Assembly (NCBI RefSeq): GCF_017745675.1
Contig: NZ_JAFLJM010000001.1
Span: 124,001 to 188,000, forward strand
DNA: 64,000 nucleotides
Direction of reading: 5' to 3'
Origin: Alkalihalobacillus sp. BA299
Lineage (GTDB): Bacteria; Bacillota; Bacilli; Bacillales; Bacillaceae_F
A program made the position numbers and the translations under genes. The notes under the pieces were generated by a model, which was not told where the DNA came from, searched no databases, and worked only from the letters and a program-made list of their open reading frames with translations. This document shows positions 43,566-52,790 of the stretch, in pieces; within the stretch, counting starts at the first letter, position 1, and each line of letters starts with the position of its first letter.

Positions 43566-44348
43566 TTAAAGTGCTGCGCCTTTTCCGCCATCAATGTTTA
43601 TTGAAGTGCCTGTTACATATGAAGCAGCATCTGACGAAAGGAAAGTGATGACTTTTGCAGCTTCTTCTGTATTACCGATCCGTCCTAATGGAATCCCGTG
43701 GCTAGGATCAGCAGAAAACTCTTCCCATGTCTTTTCAGGAGCACGTTTTTTCCACATTTTTTCAATTTGATCACTTCGAATTAAACCGATACATACTGTG
43801 TTTACCCTAATTTGGTCAGAGGCAAGATCATTACTCATGGCTTTTGTCAAAGCCAAACCAGCTGCGCGACTTACATTTGTTGGCAAGCCTGATGCGGGCG
43901 GAGTTTTGGCGGATGAAGTTGTAATGTTAACAATTGAACCACCTCCAACTTTTTTCATAAAAGGAAGCGCATATCGTGAGCAATAGATTGCTCCGAATAA
44001 TTTTAAATCTAAGTCTTCTTTCCATAGAGCCGTATCAACTAGTTCAAATGGTTTCGCATTAGCTGTTCCAGCATTATTAATGAGAATATCTAAACGTCCA
44101 AAGTGTTCAGCTGCTTTCTCCACAGCATGCTTACAATCGTCTTCTTTTGATACATCGGCTTGGATTGGTAAGACTTCAGCACCTGTTCTTTCTGTAATAT
44201 CATTTGCAGCCTTATGTAGATTGTTTTCGTTTCGTGCAATAATGGCAATCTTAGTTCCTTCATACGCTAATTGAAGAGCGGTTTCTAAACCGATTCCTTT
44301 ACTGCCTCCTGTTATCATCGCGACTTTTCCGGATAATCCTAAATCCAA
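43566..44348 (-). CDS. SDR family oxidoreductase without the YxxxK motif
   Basis: This 260-residue SDR has TGGSKGIGLETA, NNAGTAN and the C-terminal INIDGGKGAAL. Where SxYxxxK is expected it reads LPTNVSRAAGLALTKA, so the catalytic Tyr and Lys are replaced by Asn and Arg positions; a divergent SDR subgroup with this pattern exists. Either its chemistry differs or it binds cofactor without usual catalysis. No RBS is clear; the ATG opens MDLGLSGK. Confidence 0.8.
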   Translation of the reverse strand: MDLGLSGKVAMITGGSKGIGLETALQLAYEGTKIAIIARNENNLHKAANDITERTGAEVLPIQADVSKEDDCKHAVEKAAEHFGRLDILINNAGTANAKPFELVDTALWKEDLDLKLFGAIYCSRYALPFMKKVGGGSIVNITTSSAKTPPASGLPTNVSRAAGLALTKAMSNDLASDQIRVNTVCIGLIRSDQIEKMWKKRAPEKTWEEFSADPSHGIPLGRIGNTEEAAKVITFLSSDAASYVTGTSINIDGGKGAAL

Positions 44349-44541
44349 TGTTCGCTACCCTCTTTCTAACTTTATATTTATTGTTGTACATACGCTTATT
44401 ATAAATAAAAAAAGAAGTGCCTGAAACCGATCTTTCCTAATATTTAAACTACATTAATATAAATCTGTAAACTTTGTACAAACCTTAGTATTATGAAATT
44501 TTTACGTTATTATTTCGTATTCTTCAACAGGCGCTCTTTCT

Positions 44542-44700
44542 TAAAGAATAAAAAAGTTTAAATTTCGAGAATGTCTAGCTACAGGTGTCATCGGCTCGAG
44601 GTCGCTTCGGTCCATCAAACGTGTCTAAAAGTCAAGACACTAATTGCTGGCCCTCCAGCGCTTGTCGCCGATAAGCAGACACCTTCCGTTTTTCTTAATA
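44542..44700. repeat. Dispersed repeat, diverged third copy
   Basis: The lead TTAAAGAATAAAAAAGTTTAA and AATGTCTAGCTACAG repeat the start of the element at 39981. The interior differs, with CATCGGC...GCCGATAAGCAGACACC, yet the CGATAAG part and a CCGTTTTTCTT end remain. Confidence 0.65.
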
Positions 44701-44827
44701 AGGAGCGCCTATTTACATTAGGTTATAGTTTATTAAGCATTTTAATAAATCAGTTGATATATTATATCGATTATAAATTATGTTAAGATAAGAGAATATA
44801 ACGATTTTCGGAGAGGTGATACAAAAA

Positions 44828-45082
44828 ATGGAAAAACTCTGTGGGAGTTGTTCGAAAAATAAGGGGATCTCAAAGGAAGAAAGAATGAAAATTGCGATGT
44901 CTCGTTTGCCCGGAACGGTATATATTTGTCCAGAATGTAACGAGGAACACATGCTGCAACATGCGCAAAAGGTCGTTGATGGAAAAAGTATGGAGATAGA
45001 GGAGCTACTTATTGTTCCAGAGGAAGAAAAGTCAAATAAAAAGAAAAATAACTCTCCTCATGAACAGTTGAGCTTATTTTAA
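44828..45082 (+). CDS. Small zinc-ribbon protein ending in a sliding-clamp binding motif
   Basis: This 84-residue protein has two CxxC pairs (Cys5/Cys8 and Cys34/Cys37) fit for one zinc, an acidic then Lys-rich linker and the C-terminal QLSLF (residues 80-84). QLSLF is the canonical peptide that binds the DNA polymerase beta clamp, as at the PolC C-terminus. ATG 44828 follows GGAGAGGTGA. It precedes a SNF2-type helicase pseudogene by about 110 bases. A role at the replication fork is inference. I know no named family for it. Confidence 0.7.
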   Translation: MEKLCGSCSKNKGISKEERMKIAMSRLPGTVYICPECNEEHMLQHAQKVVDGKSMEIEELLIVPEEEKSNKKKNNSPHEQLSLF

Positions 45083-45193
45083 AGAACAACTTTCTATATA
45101 ATAATATCGAATATTATAAATAATAGAATACGAGATTATCGCTAGAATAGTAATATCTTCTTTTGTAAGATTTCGGAGCGGAAGGTGAATTTA

Positions 45194-46503
45194 TTGAGTA
45201 AATATCTATTTAAATGGAAAGCGGATTTATTTGATATAAATACTCTAGAAATGGATAAAGGTCTTGTCCGATTTTTTGAAGACATAGAAAGTTTAGATGA
45301 GCCCTTAGAATTTACTAATGAAGAAAACACAATATGGAAGTTCAAGGTGAATTTGACGGAGAAGACAATAAGCGGTCGGGGTTTGAAAGGTTTTTTTAAG
45401 TCTTATGAATCAAATTGTTTATTCATTGAAAGAAGCAGCGATAAAAAAATCAAAGTTTCTTCGTTGCCAATTGCAAACACTAATGTTGTAAAAAATTTAA
45501 TCAGTAATCCTGAAGCAGCAGAGCGTACAGAAGATGTACTAAAAGCAATGAATAATATGAAACAAAGTTCGGAAATTTGGTATCAATTATACGATTTAGC
45601 ACAAGATTTTCAGTTTGATATACATCGTGGCACCCTCATTTGTCTACCACACCTGCGAGAACTAGAAGTATATGACTATCAAGTAAAAACAGTTAAATCC
45701 GTTATGCATCGTTTAAAGGGACGAGCCTTTTATGTGATGAAGTAGGTCTAGGGAAAACCATTGAAGCTGGTATGACCATGCAAGAATATATCATTCGTGG
45801 ATTAGCCCGTAAAATTCTTATTCTTTGTCCCCCTTCGCTTGTACAGCAATGGGAAAATGAGATGAAACGAAAATTTAATCAAGACTTCATAAGGTCTGAT
45901 GATTCTGGATTTAAAAAAATGGGGAAAGAGGCATGGGCACACTATCCTAAAGTAATCGCCTCAATCGCAATGGCTAAACGAAAAGAACATCGTGAAATAA
46001 TTTGTGATCAACATTATGATCTCATTATCGTTGATGAAGCCCATCATATAAAAAATAGAAACACACAGGCTTGGAAGAAAAAACTAGGCTTTAAAGTTGC
46101 TGAGTTTCATGGCGGACTTAGGAGGAAAGAAAAAGAGGATCAAGTAACTTATTTTAGAGAAGAGGCAGATGTTCTCGTAAGTACTGAAGTCGGTGGTGAA
46201 GGTCGTAACCTACAATTTTGTCATGGGATGATAAACTACGATATTCCTTGGAATCCAATGGCAATTGAACAAAGAATAGGTCGGATACACCGAATAGGGC
46301 AGGAAAAAGATGTTTATGTTTATAATTTAGTTGCCAAACAAACAATAGAACACCATATTTTAAATCTTTTGGATCGAAAAATAAACATGTTTGAGCTTGT
46401 AGTAGGGGAAGTAGACATGATCCTTGGAGATATTGAAGAAAAAAACGATTTTGCAGATTTAGTTATGGATGCTTGGGTAAAATCAGATACAGCGAAGAGT
46501 TAG
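45194..46503 (+). pseudogene. SNF2/RapA-type helicase pseudogene (YqhH-like)
   Basis: The first 183 codons end after RAFYVMK; restoring one T in the run at 45728-45731 restores RAFLCDEVGLGKTIEAG, the Walker A region, and links to the second frame. That frame has CPPSLVQQWE and DEAHHIKNR (motif II), then jumps to FHGG, EGRNLQF, YDIPWNPMAIEQRIGR (motifs V and VI), so roughly 100 residues of the region between are deleted. The deletion makes it nonfunctional even if the shift is a sequencing error. Confidence 0.85.
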
Positions 46504-46644
46504 CGTCTAGTACGAATGATTAAAAAAATATAAAAACAATTTAATAAATTGTTCAAGCTAACCTGTTAGATGATGAAGAAGGAAATGTTGTTCATATTAC
46601 ACATACGAGCTAATCGTCTTTCGATTGTTTATAAGAGATGACAA
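46504..46644. other. Intergenic stretch with a short gene-end remnant
   Basis: A short frame reads NLLDDEEGNVVHITHTS and a stop at about 46561-46614, apparently the end of a lost gene. Nothing else is seen. Confidence 0.4.
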
Positions 46645-46675
46645 AATCCAGTAGCACAATGAGCTACTGGATTTC
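46645..46675. terminator. Terminator between converging genes
   Basis: AATCCAGTAGC pairs perfectly with GCTACTGGATT around seven bases; the minus-strand side runs into TTTT. Confidence 0.8.
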
Positions 46676-46680
46676 ATAAT

Positions 46681-46983
46681 TTATGAAGGAAAGTCATCGT
46701 TCCTGACGGATGAAGGAAAATAGATAAGAGAGTCGTCGTTGCTCTTACGATTATCAATATGAAATAAATTCTCGAAGTCAGACCATTTGATTTTTCGCTT
46801 CAAATAGTCACGAAAGGAAAAGCAGTCTTTTGTTTGACGTTGATTGTACAGTGGCGAAATAAACATTTGCAAGCGAGCTTGAATCATGAAAAAATGGCGA
46901 TGACTACGTGCAACAACAGGGATGTCCACGACTTTTAACTTCTGGCCTACGACATTTTGAAATTCTACGGTCTTATATAACAA
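46681..46983 (-). CDS. Conserved hypothetical protein, 100 residues
   Basis: The protein starts at TTG eight bases after AAGAGG and reads LYKTVEFQNVVGQKLKV, then HFFMIQARLQMFISPLYNQ. It is soluble, mixed alpha/beta by look, with no recognised domain. It is flanked by terminators on both sides. Confidence 0.55.
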   Translation of the reverse strand: MLYKTVEFQNVVGQKLKVVDIPVVARSHRHFFMIQARLQMFISPLYNQRQTKDCFSFRDYLKRKIKWSDFENLFHIDNRKSNDDSLIYFPSSVRNDDFPS

Positions 46984-47027
46984 ACTATCAGCCTCTTTTT
47001 ATTCGTTTGTTTCATTATACCATAAAA

Positions 47028-47056
47028 AACCAGACTCTACGTTTAGAATCTGGTTA
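47028..47056 (-). terminator. Terminator of the carboxynorspermidine operon
   Basis: On the minus strand AACCAGA pairs with TCTGGTT, followed by TTTTTTATGG. Confidence 0.75.
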
Positions 47057-47092
47057 TTGTGTGTACTTTTCTGAATATTTTCTATGACTCTC

Positions 47093-48220
47093 TTATGCGA
47101 GTCTCATTTTAAAGTCTTGATAGCCAAATTCGCGTACGACTTTACAATCGCCATTTTTTTCTTTCACGGCGATGGCTGGTAACGGCATTCCGTTAAACGT
47201 CGTCGTTTTGACCATCGTATAAATGGCCATATCGCCGAATACTAAGCGGTCGCCGCTTTTCAATGGCGTATCGAACGAATAATCGCCGATGACATCTCCT
47301 GCTAAACATGTTTGCCCGCCAAGTCGATAGGTATATGGCTTTTCACCAGCTTCTCCAGAACCAAATAGGGGAGGGCGGTACGGCATTTCCAAAACATCCG
47401 GCATATGACAGGTTGCTGACGTGTCAAGAATCGCGATGTCCATTCCGTTTTGATGCGTATCAAGAACCGAAGTAACGAAGTAGCCTGCATTTAAGGCAAC
47501 GGCTTCTCCTGGCTCCAAATATACTTTTAAGCCATATTTCTCTTGCATTCTTTTAATACAATCTTCCAGTAATGGAATATCATAGTCTTCTCTTGTAATA
47601 TGGTGGCCGCCTCCGAAGTTAATCCATTCCATTTGCGGCAGCCACTGGCCGAATTTTTCCTCTATTGCTCGAAGTGTCGTATCTAAATCATCCGAGTTTT
47701 GCTGACAAAGAGTGTGGAAGTGTAACCCTGTTACACCTTCTAGCAAGTCAGGACGAAACTGCTCTGTTGAAGCACCGAACCTTGAACCTGGGGAACAAGG
47801 GTCATAGATAGCATGTCCAACCTGTGTAGAACATTGCGGATTAATGCGCAAGCCGACTTTTTTTCCTGCTTGAAGTGCTTTATGTTTGAACTTGTCTAGC
47901 TGCGAGAAGGAATTGAAGATGATATGATCGCAAATCGATACAATTTCATCTATTTCGTCGTCACGATAGGCAGGGGCAAAGACATGATTTTCTTTGCCCA
48001 TTTCTTCGTGGCCTAGGCGAGCTTCGTATAAGCCGCTAGCTGTCGTCCCGCTTAAATACTCTCCAATGAGAGGATAAAAGTAAGACATGGAAAATGCTTT
48101 TTGTGCTAAAACAATTTTACATCCTGTACGCTCTATGACCCCATTTAGGATTTGTAAATTTCTTTCTAGTAGTGCTTCATCTATTACGTAGCATGGTGTC
48201 GGTAGTTCTTCAAATTTCAT
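47093..48220 (-). CDS. nspC: Carboxynorspermidine/carboxyspermidine decarboxylase
   Basis: This 375-residue PLP-dependent alanine-racemase-fold decarboxylase has PCYVIDEALLERN and the PLP lysine in VLAQKAFSM, FHTLCQQNSDDL, NFGGGHHIT, LEPGEAVALNAG, and CHMPDVLEMPYRP. It removes CO2 from carboxy(nor)spermidine. ATG 48220 starts one base after the stop of the synthase gene (TAAAATG), so translation is coupled. The gene looks richer in G and C at third positions than its neighbours. Confidence 0.9.
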   Translation of the reverse strand: MKFEELPTPCYVIDEALLERNLQILNGVIERTGCKIVLAQKAFSMSYFYPLIGEYLSGTTASGLYEARLGHEEMGKENHVFAPAYRDDEIDEIVSICDHIIFNSFSQLDKFKHKALQAGKKVGLRINPQCSTQVGHAIYDPCSPGSRFGASTEQFRPDLLEGVTGLHFHTLCQQNSDDLDTTLRAIEEKFGQWLPQMEWINFGGGHHITREDYDIPLLEDCIKRMQEKYGLKVYLEPGEAVALNAGYFVTSVLDTHQNGMDIAILDTSATCHMPDVLEMPYRPPLFGSGEAGEKPYTYRLGGQTCLAGDVIGDYSFDTPLKSGDRLVFGDMAIYTMVKTTTFNGMPLPAIAVKEKNGDCKVVREFGYQDFKMRLA

Positions 48221-48221
48221 T

Positions 48222-49460
48222 TTAGCGAACAAGCTCCGGCTCTTTTTGTTCTACAGGCTTTCCATCGACAAGCTCAGGATCGAAGCTTTCTTTCCATGGT
48301 AATCCCCATTTGTTTAATGCTTCCATAAATGGATCTGGATCAAATTCTTCAATGTTGTATACGCCTGGTTTGTTCCATTTGCCAGTCATCAGCATCATCG
48401 CACCAATCATGGCAGGCACGCCAGTTGTATAAGATACTGCTTGTGAGCCTACTTCTTTAAAGCACGCTTCGTGGTCACAAACATTGTATACATAATACGT
48501 TTTATCTTTTCCGTCTTTTTTCCCTTGGAAAATACAACCGATGTTTGTTTTTCCTTTTGTACGTGGACCAAGAGTAGCAGGATCCGGTAACAACGCTTTT
48601 AAGAACTGAAGCGGCACGATTTGTTTTCCTTCGTATTCAATTGGCTCAATTGACGTTAAGCCAACATTTTCTAAGCACTTTAAGTGAGTTAAATAGCTCT
48701 CACCAAACGTCATGAAAAAGCGGATTCGTTTTAAGCCAGGAATGTTTACTGCAAGTGATTCAAGTTCTTCATGATATAATAAATACATATCTTTTTCGCC
48801 AACTTCAGGGAAGTTGTATACGCGCTTAATTTCCATCGGTTTCGTTTCTACCCATTCACCATTTTCCCAGTAACGACCATTCGCAGACACTTCACGAATG
48901 TTGATTTCCGGATTGAAGTTAGTTGCAAATGGATAGCCATGGTCTCCTGCATTACAATCGAGAATATCGATATATTCGATTTCATCAAAATGATGCTTTA
49001 GAGCATGCGCAGAGAAAACACCCGTTACACCAGGATCAAAGCCACTTCCTAAAAGAGCAGTTATTCCTGCTTTTTCAAAGCGCTCACGATATTCCCATTG
49101 CCACTTATATTCAAATTTTGCCGTATCTTCCGGCTCATAATTTGCCGTATCTAAATAGTTCGTTTTCGTTGCAAGGCAAGCATCCATAATCGTTAAATCT
49201 TGATATGGTAACGCTAAGTTCATAACAACATCTGGCTTAACTTCTTCAATTAAAGCAATAAGCTCATCTACATTATCTGCATCAACTTGTGCAGTACTAA
49301 TTTTTGTTTTTCCGCCATCTAGTTTCGCTTTTAGGTCGTCACATTTTGACTTTGTACGACTTGCGATACAAATTTCTTCAAATACTTCACTGTTTTGAAC
49401 GCATTTGTGGATAGCTACAGAAGCTACACCACCACAACCAATAATAAGTGCTTTTCCCAT
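48222..49460 (-). CDS. Carboxynorspermidine synthase (saccharopine dehydrogenase family)
   Basis: This 412-residue protein has GCGGVASVAIHKC (nucleotide binding), NLALPYQDLTIMDACL, GSGFDPGVTGVF and CNAGDHGYPFATN, all typical of CANSDH/Lys1-like enzymes. It joins aspartate semialdehyde and a diamine with NAD(P)H. With the decarboxylase gene it gives spermidine or norspermidine without S-adenosylmethionine decarboxylase. ATG 49460 follows TTAGGAGTTATG with nine bases. Confidence 0.9.
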   Translation of the reverse strand: MGKALIIGCGGVASVAIHKCVQNSEVFEEICIASRTKSKCDDLKAKLDGGKTKISTAQVDADNVDELIALIEEVKPDVVMNLALPYQDLTIMDACLATKTNYLDTANYEPEDTAKFEYKWQWEYRERFEKAGITALLGSGFDPGVTGVFSAHALKHHFDEIEYIDILDCNAGDHGYPFATNFNPEINIREVSANGRYWENGEWVETKPMEIKRVYNFPEVGEKDMYLLYHEELESLAVNIPGLKRIRFFMTFGESYLTHLKCLENVGLTSIEPIEYEGKQIVPLQFLKALLPDPATLGPRTKGKTNIGCIFQGKKDGKDKTYYVYNVCDHEACFKEVGSQAVSYTTGVPAMIGAMMLMTGKWNKPGVYNIEEFDPDPFMEALNKWGLPWKESFDPELVDGKPVEQKEPELVR

Positions 49461-49575
49461 TTCACATAACTCCTAACTAAATAAATTTTGCAATATTAGA
49501 GGGTTTGTCACAACCAAAAGGGGTGAATAACTACTTAAGGCAATACCCCATAAAAAAGTTTTAAAACAAACAAAA

Positions 49576-49615
49576 AAGCAAGTGTACACGCAGCACTCGC
49601 GCACAACACTTGCTT
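49576..49615 (-). terminator. Terminator hairpin in the leader of the polyamine operon
   Basis: On the minus strand AAGCAAGTGT pairs with ACACTTGCTT, followed by TTTTTGTTTGTTTT. It lies 115 bases before the synthase start and after a possible promoter (TTGAAT, 16 bases, TATACT near 49690-49720). It may be an attenuator; it may also end transcription from further upstream. Confidence 0.6.
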
Positions 49616-50307
49616 AAGACATAATCAATCATATTAAAAAGCATAAGTATACCATGATATAGACATATGTATGCGTTTATCTTAATAGTCCAAATAATAG
49701 TATAATAAAAAGCTTTTAATATTCAAAATATATCATAATAGGCTCAGAGTCTATATAGCAAATAATTACTTTTAGCACTCTTATTGACCGTTTCACAAGT
49801 TGTTGTGCAAATGCACTGGTTATAAAGTAACCAACTTATAAAATTTGAGCTTTTAACTCAATCAATAAGGCAACTAAGTTGCCAATCGGCATTAGACCCG
49901 GCTGTCCGTATGGCCTTAACTTCCTAAAGGAAGTGGTCAGTATTATCTGCATGGAAAGAAATGATATATTGAATATTTTGCTTTCCAATAACGCTCCTAT
50001 AGAGTATCAACTAATACTAAAAATTTCAATAGGAAAATTAAAAAAAATTTTACAAACTTTGATTCAAGGAAAAATTCTTCAACTTCTCCTTCACATGTCT
50101 AGCTGTTGGTGAAGAAATTTCTGAAAGTTCTCCATTGGTCTTTTTGATCGTAGTTTAGCTAATCTTGTTCTAGTAAGAGCCTTGTTTCATTAGTCAGGGA
50201 CAGGGTTTTACTAATTTTGTTTCTTGTTTGATGTAACCAGCCGTACGAAACGGCTGGTTTAAATCTTACTATGGCTTTATTTTAAAATCGATTAGGAGGC
50301 ATTACCG
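49616..50307. other. Gene-poor region with several hairpins
   Basis: Consecutive inverted repeats are present at 49819-49835 (GGTTA/TAACC), 49846-49862 (TTGAG/CTCAA), 49869-49883 (GGCAACT/AGTTGCC) and 49920-49935 (ACTTCC/GGAAGT), with an outer TAAGGC/GCCTTA pair. The minus strand also reads RPYGQPGLMPIGNLVALL, which may be a coding remnant. A 10-bp hairpin AACCAGCCGT/ACGGCTGGTT lies at 50238-50262 beyond the deacetylase stop. No confident gene. Confidence 0.4.
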
Positions 50308-51429
50308 TTACACGCTCATTTTTTCAAAACTCCAATAGTTTGAGTGAATCTTAATTACGTCATCAACTAGTTTCTTTTGTCCTTCTGTTACAATATAGGA
50401 AGTAGGAGGAGTGTTAATTTGATAAGGATCTTCTACAGGAGTATTAATCTCACTCATTGCTTCTACTATTCGTAATGTGCAAAATGGTACGTAATCTGCA
50501 CTGTAACCACCTTCATGACAAGCGATTAATTTTCCATCACAATGCTTTTCAGCTAACTTCTTCATGAATTCGGCAAGTTGATAGTATCCTTCTGCATCGA
50601 CCATCATTCTGCCAAGGGGATCATAATTGCTAGCATCTTGGCCAGCTGAAATATAAATTAACTCAGGTTGAAATTCATCGGCAATCGGACCTATGATTTG
50701 TTCAAACGCGTGCATATAACCAGCATTTCCAGTCCCTGCAGGAAGTGGAATATTGATGTTGTATCCTTCTCCTTTTCCTTCACCTATATGTTCTATAAGG
50801 CCACTGTTAGCAGGGTAATTTAACTCTTGATGCAAGGAGACAAAAAGTACGTCAGGATCATCATAGAACGCTTGCTCTGTTCCATTCCCGTGATGAACGT
50901 CCCAATCTACAATGAGTATACGTTTTAGGTTGTATTTCTTTTTTGCATATTTTGCTGCGATTGCGACATGATTGAAGATACAAAATCCCATCCCGCGATC
51001 ACGTTCAGCATGATGACCACATGGGCGGATCAGCGCATATACATTTTCAACATCTCCATTCATTACAGCGTCTGTTGCTGTAATAGCACCACCCGTTGCT
51101 AACTTGGCAATTTCAAAAGATCCTTTCCCAAAAAGAGCTAATTCACCAGCATCTCCACCTGTTAGGTCACTTAATTCCTTAATTTTATCGATGTATCGAG
51201 GGGTGTGGAAATATTCCAGTTCTTCTCTTGTAGCTATTCTCGGGGAGATTTTTTCTAACTGATCGTATAAACCGCTTAGTTCTAATAAGTTTTTAAATCT
51301 TCTCTTCGTTGCTGGATTTTCAGCGTGGATATTGGGTTCAACCCAACCTCCTGGTGGAAGAAATAAAGAACCATTCCCTGTGTTATGCCAAAAAAAGCTT
51401 TCATGACTTATGAATCCAGTTTTTTTCAT
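50308..51429 (-). CDS. Class II histone deacetylase-like / acetylpolyamine amidohydrolase-like enzyme
   Basis: This 373-residue zinc amidohydrolase has RPCGHHAERDRGMGFCIFNH, DWDVHHGNGTEQAF (zinc ligands Asp and His) and GQDASNYDPLGRM (third ligand Asp). ATG 51429 has GGAGGG seven bases upstream; the frame back to 51510 is not supported. The family removes acetyl groups from lysine or polyamines. Being close to polyamine synthesis and amine oxidase genes, an acetylated polyamine is a likely substrate, by inference. Confidence 0.87.
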   Translation of the reverse strand: MKKTGFISHESFFWHNTGNGSLFLPPGGWVEPNIHAENPATKRRFKNLLELSGLYDQLEKISPRIATREELEYFHTPRYIDKIKELSDLTGGDAGELALFGKGSFEIAKLATGGAITATDAVMNGDVENVYALIRPCGHHAERDRGMGFCIFNHVAIAAKYAKKKYNLKRILIVDWDVHHGNGTEQAFYDDPDVLFVSLHQELNYPANSGLIEHIGEGKGEGYNINIPLPAGTGNAGYMHAFEQIIGPIADEFQPELIYISAGQDASNYDPLGRMMVDAEGYYQLAEFMKKLAEKHCDGKLIACHEGGYSADYVPFCTLRIVEAMSEINTPVEDPYQINTPPTSYIVTEGQKKLVDDVIKIHSNYWSFEKMSV

Positions 51430-51570
51430 GCTTTTTCCCTCCAGAAAAGAAATTTTAAGTGTAACAAAAATAAAGATGCATGCTACTTGATGATCAAAAA
51501 TGTAACGCAACCTTACTGTTTGACTTCTTCTGATGGAAACCTATGAAACCTATTTACACTTTTTATCCGA

Positions 51571-51606
51571 CCATCAGTGAAGGAAGAGGAATACCCTCAC
51601 TGATGG
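51571..51606. promoter_or_regulatory. Inverted repeat in the divergent intergenic region
   Basis: CCATCAGTGA pairs perfectly with TCACTGATGG across 16 bases. It lies about 140 bases before the deacetylase start and 290 before the AraC-type start. It may be an operator, or a terminator-like hairpin. The rest of 51430-51891 is A/T-rich with no gene. Confidence 0.5.
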
Positions 51607-51891
51607 AAGTTTCATTGTATCCTCCTTTTCCAAGTATTTGAAACTTATTCCGAATGATAATTGTTGTTTTTATATTTGTAAATAGACTTGTTCCGTTTCT
51701 TACAATAGTTCTTAATATAGAATTCTTTCAATACCGAACCTAAATTCAACACCACTTTAACCGTCAAAAAATAGTGTCGAGTAGAACGTTTTAAGAAAGA
51801 GAGTGAGAATTTCTGACTAGTTTATTGTAAAAATGGTAGGATTGGGATAATTTTGGTTAAGACAAGCTATCAAGTAAAGGAGGTTCTAAAT

Positions 51892-52740
51892 TTGATTAAA
51901 CTTCTTAATTGCAAAAGAGATTTTTTGCCTTCTCAACCCTTACTTATAGTTGATAGAGAGTGTTATAAAGAAATTAAGCCTATTAGTAGTGATATAGCAT
52001 TGTTTTATCAATTTAAAACGAATAGACACTCTACTAAAAGCCTTTCAATTGTTCCTGATGGATGTTTTGACGTGTTATTTTGTTGCAATCCTGCAGCTCC
52101 TTCTGCGATCGTTTGGACTAGTCCGTTAAAGCACAGTAAACATGATCAGCCTAATTTCTATTTGAATTGTGAATACTTTGGGGTGAGATTTTTACCTGAA
52201 CAGAATTTTATGAAATTAAATTACTCAATGAAAGAGATCCTTAATAAACAAATTCCGTTATGTGATGCTGTATCTATTGACGAAAGGATTATTGAGGTAA
52301 TTGCGGCTGCTACATCGTTTGAAGAAAGAATTAGACTTTTTAAAAAACATATGACAGTCCCAAGGGTTAGCGCTAGGTATGACCAGAATATCATTAACTT
52401 TACATTGCATGAAATCTATTCATCCAAGCGTCAATTAAACATGAAAAGATTGTCAGAGCAATCAGGCTACTCTGACCGTTATTTACGAAAGAAGTTTGAA
52501 GAATACATTGGTTTTTCACCGAAACAATTTAGTCAGATCGTAAAGTTTCAAAGTGCGATGAAAAAAATACTATTGTCGGAAGATTTTGTTCTTTTGGAGG
52601 TCGTTCATGAAAATGATTACTATGATCAATCTCATTTAATTAAAAAGTTTAAGAAATATACTAATTTGACTCCGTATCAATTCAAAGAACTATACGAAAC
52701 AAAGATACGTAATAAAATAATGTCTCACTCAGTGAGATAA
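51892..52740 (+). CDS. AraC family transcriptional regulator
   Basis: This 282-residue regulator has a C-terminal AraC helix-turn-helix pair (LNMKRLSEQSGYSDRYLRKKF and VVHENDYYDQSHLIKKFKKY, then NLTPYQFKELY) and an N-terminal sensing part with IVPDGCFDVLF, as in DUF6597-type AraC proteins. TTG 51892 follows AAAGGAGG. It is divergent from the deacetylase gene and directly before the amidase, so it may control one or both. Confidence 0.85.
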   Translation: MIKLLNCKRDFLPSQPLLIVDRECYKEIKPISSDIALFYQFKTNRHSTKSLSIVPDGCFDVLFCCNPAAPSAIVWTSPLKHSKHDQPNFYLNCEYFGVRFLPEQNFMKLNYSMKEILNKQIPLCDAVSIDERIIEVIAAATSFEERIRLFKKHMTVPRVSARYDQNIINFTLHEIYSSKRQLNMKRLSEQSGYSDRYLRKKFEEYIGFSPKQFSQIVKFQSAMKKILLSEDFVLLEVVHENDYYDQSHLIKKFKKYTNLTPYQFKELYETKIRNKIMSHSVR

Positions 52741-52790
52741 AGACAACTTCTAAAAGATGAATGAATTAAAAAGAAGGGTGGTAAGATTAA

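Noticed and set aside
44571..44786. 71-codon frame at the third repeat copy
   Set aside because: It starts within the repeat element and has no translation signal.
49879..50112. 77-codon frame (MPIGIRPGCPYGLNF...)
   Set aside because: It begins inside the hairpin cluster; the section from 49951 has an ATG but the Shine-Dalgarno-like sequence is too far away. Not supported as a gene.
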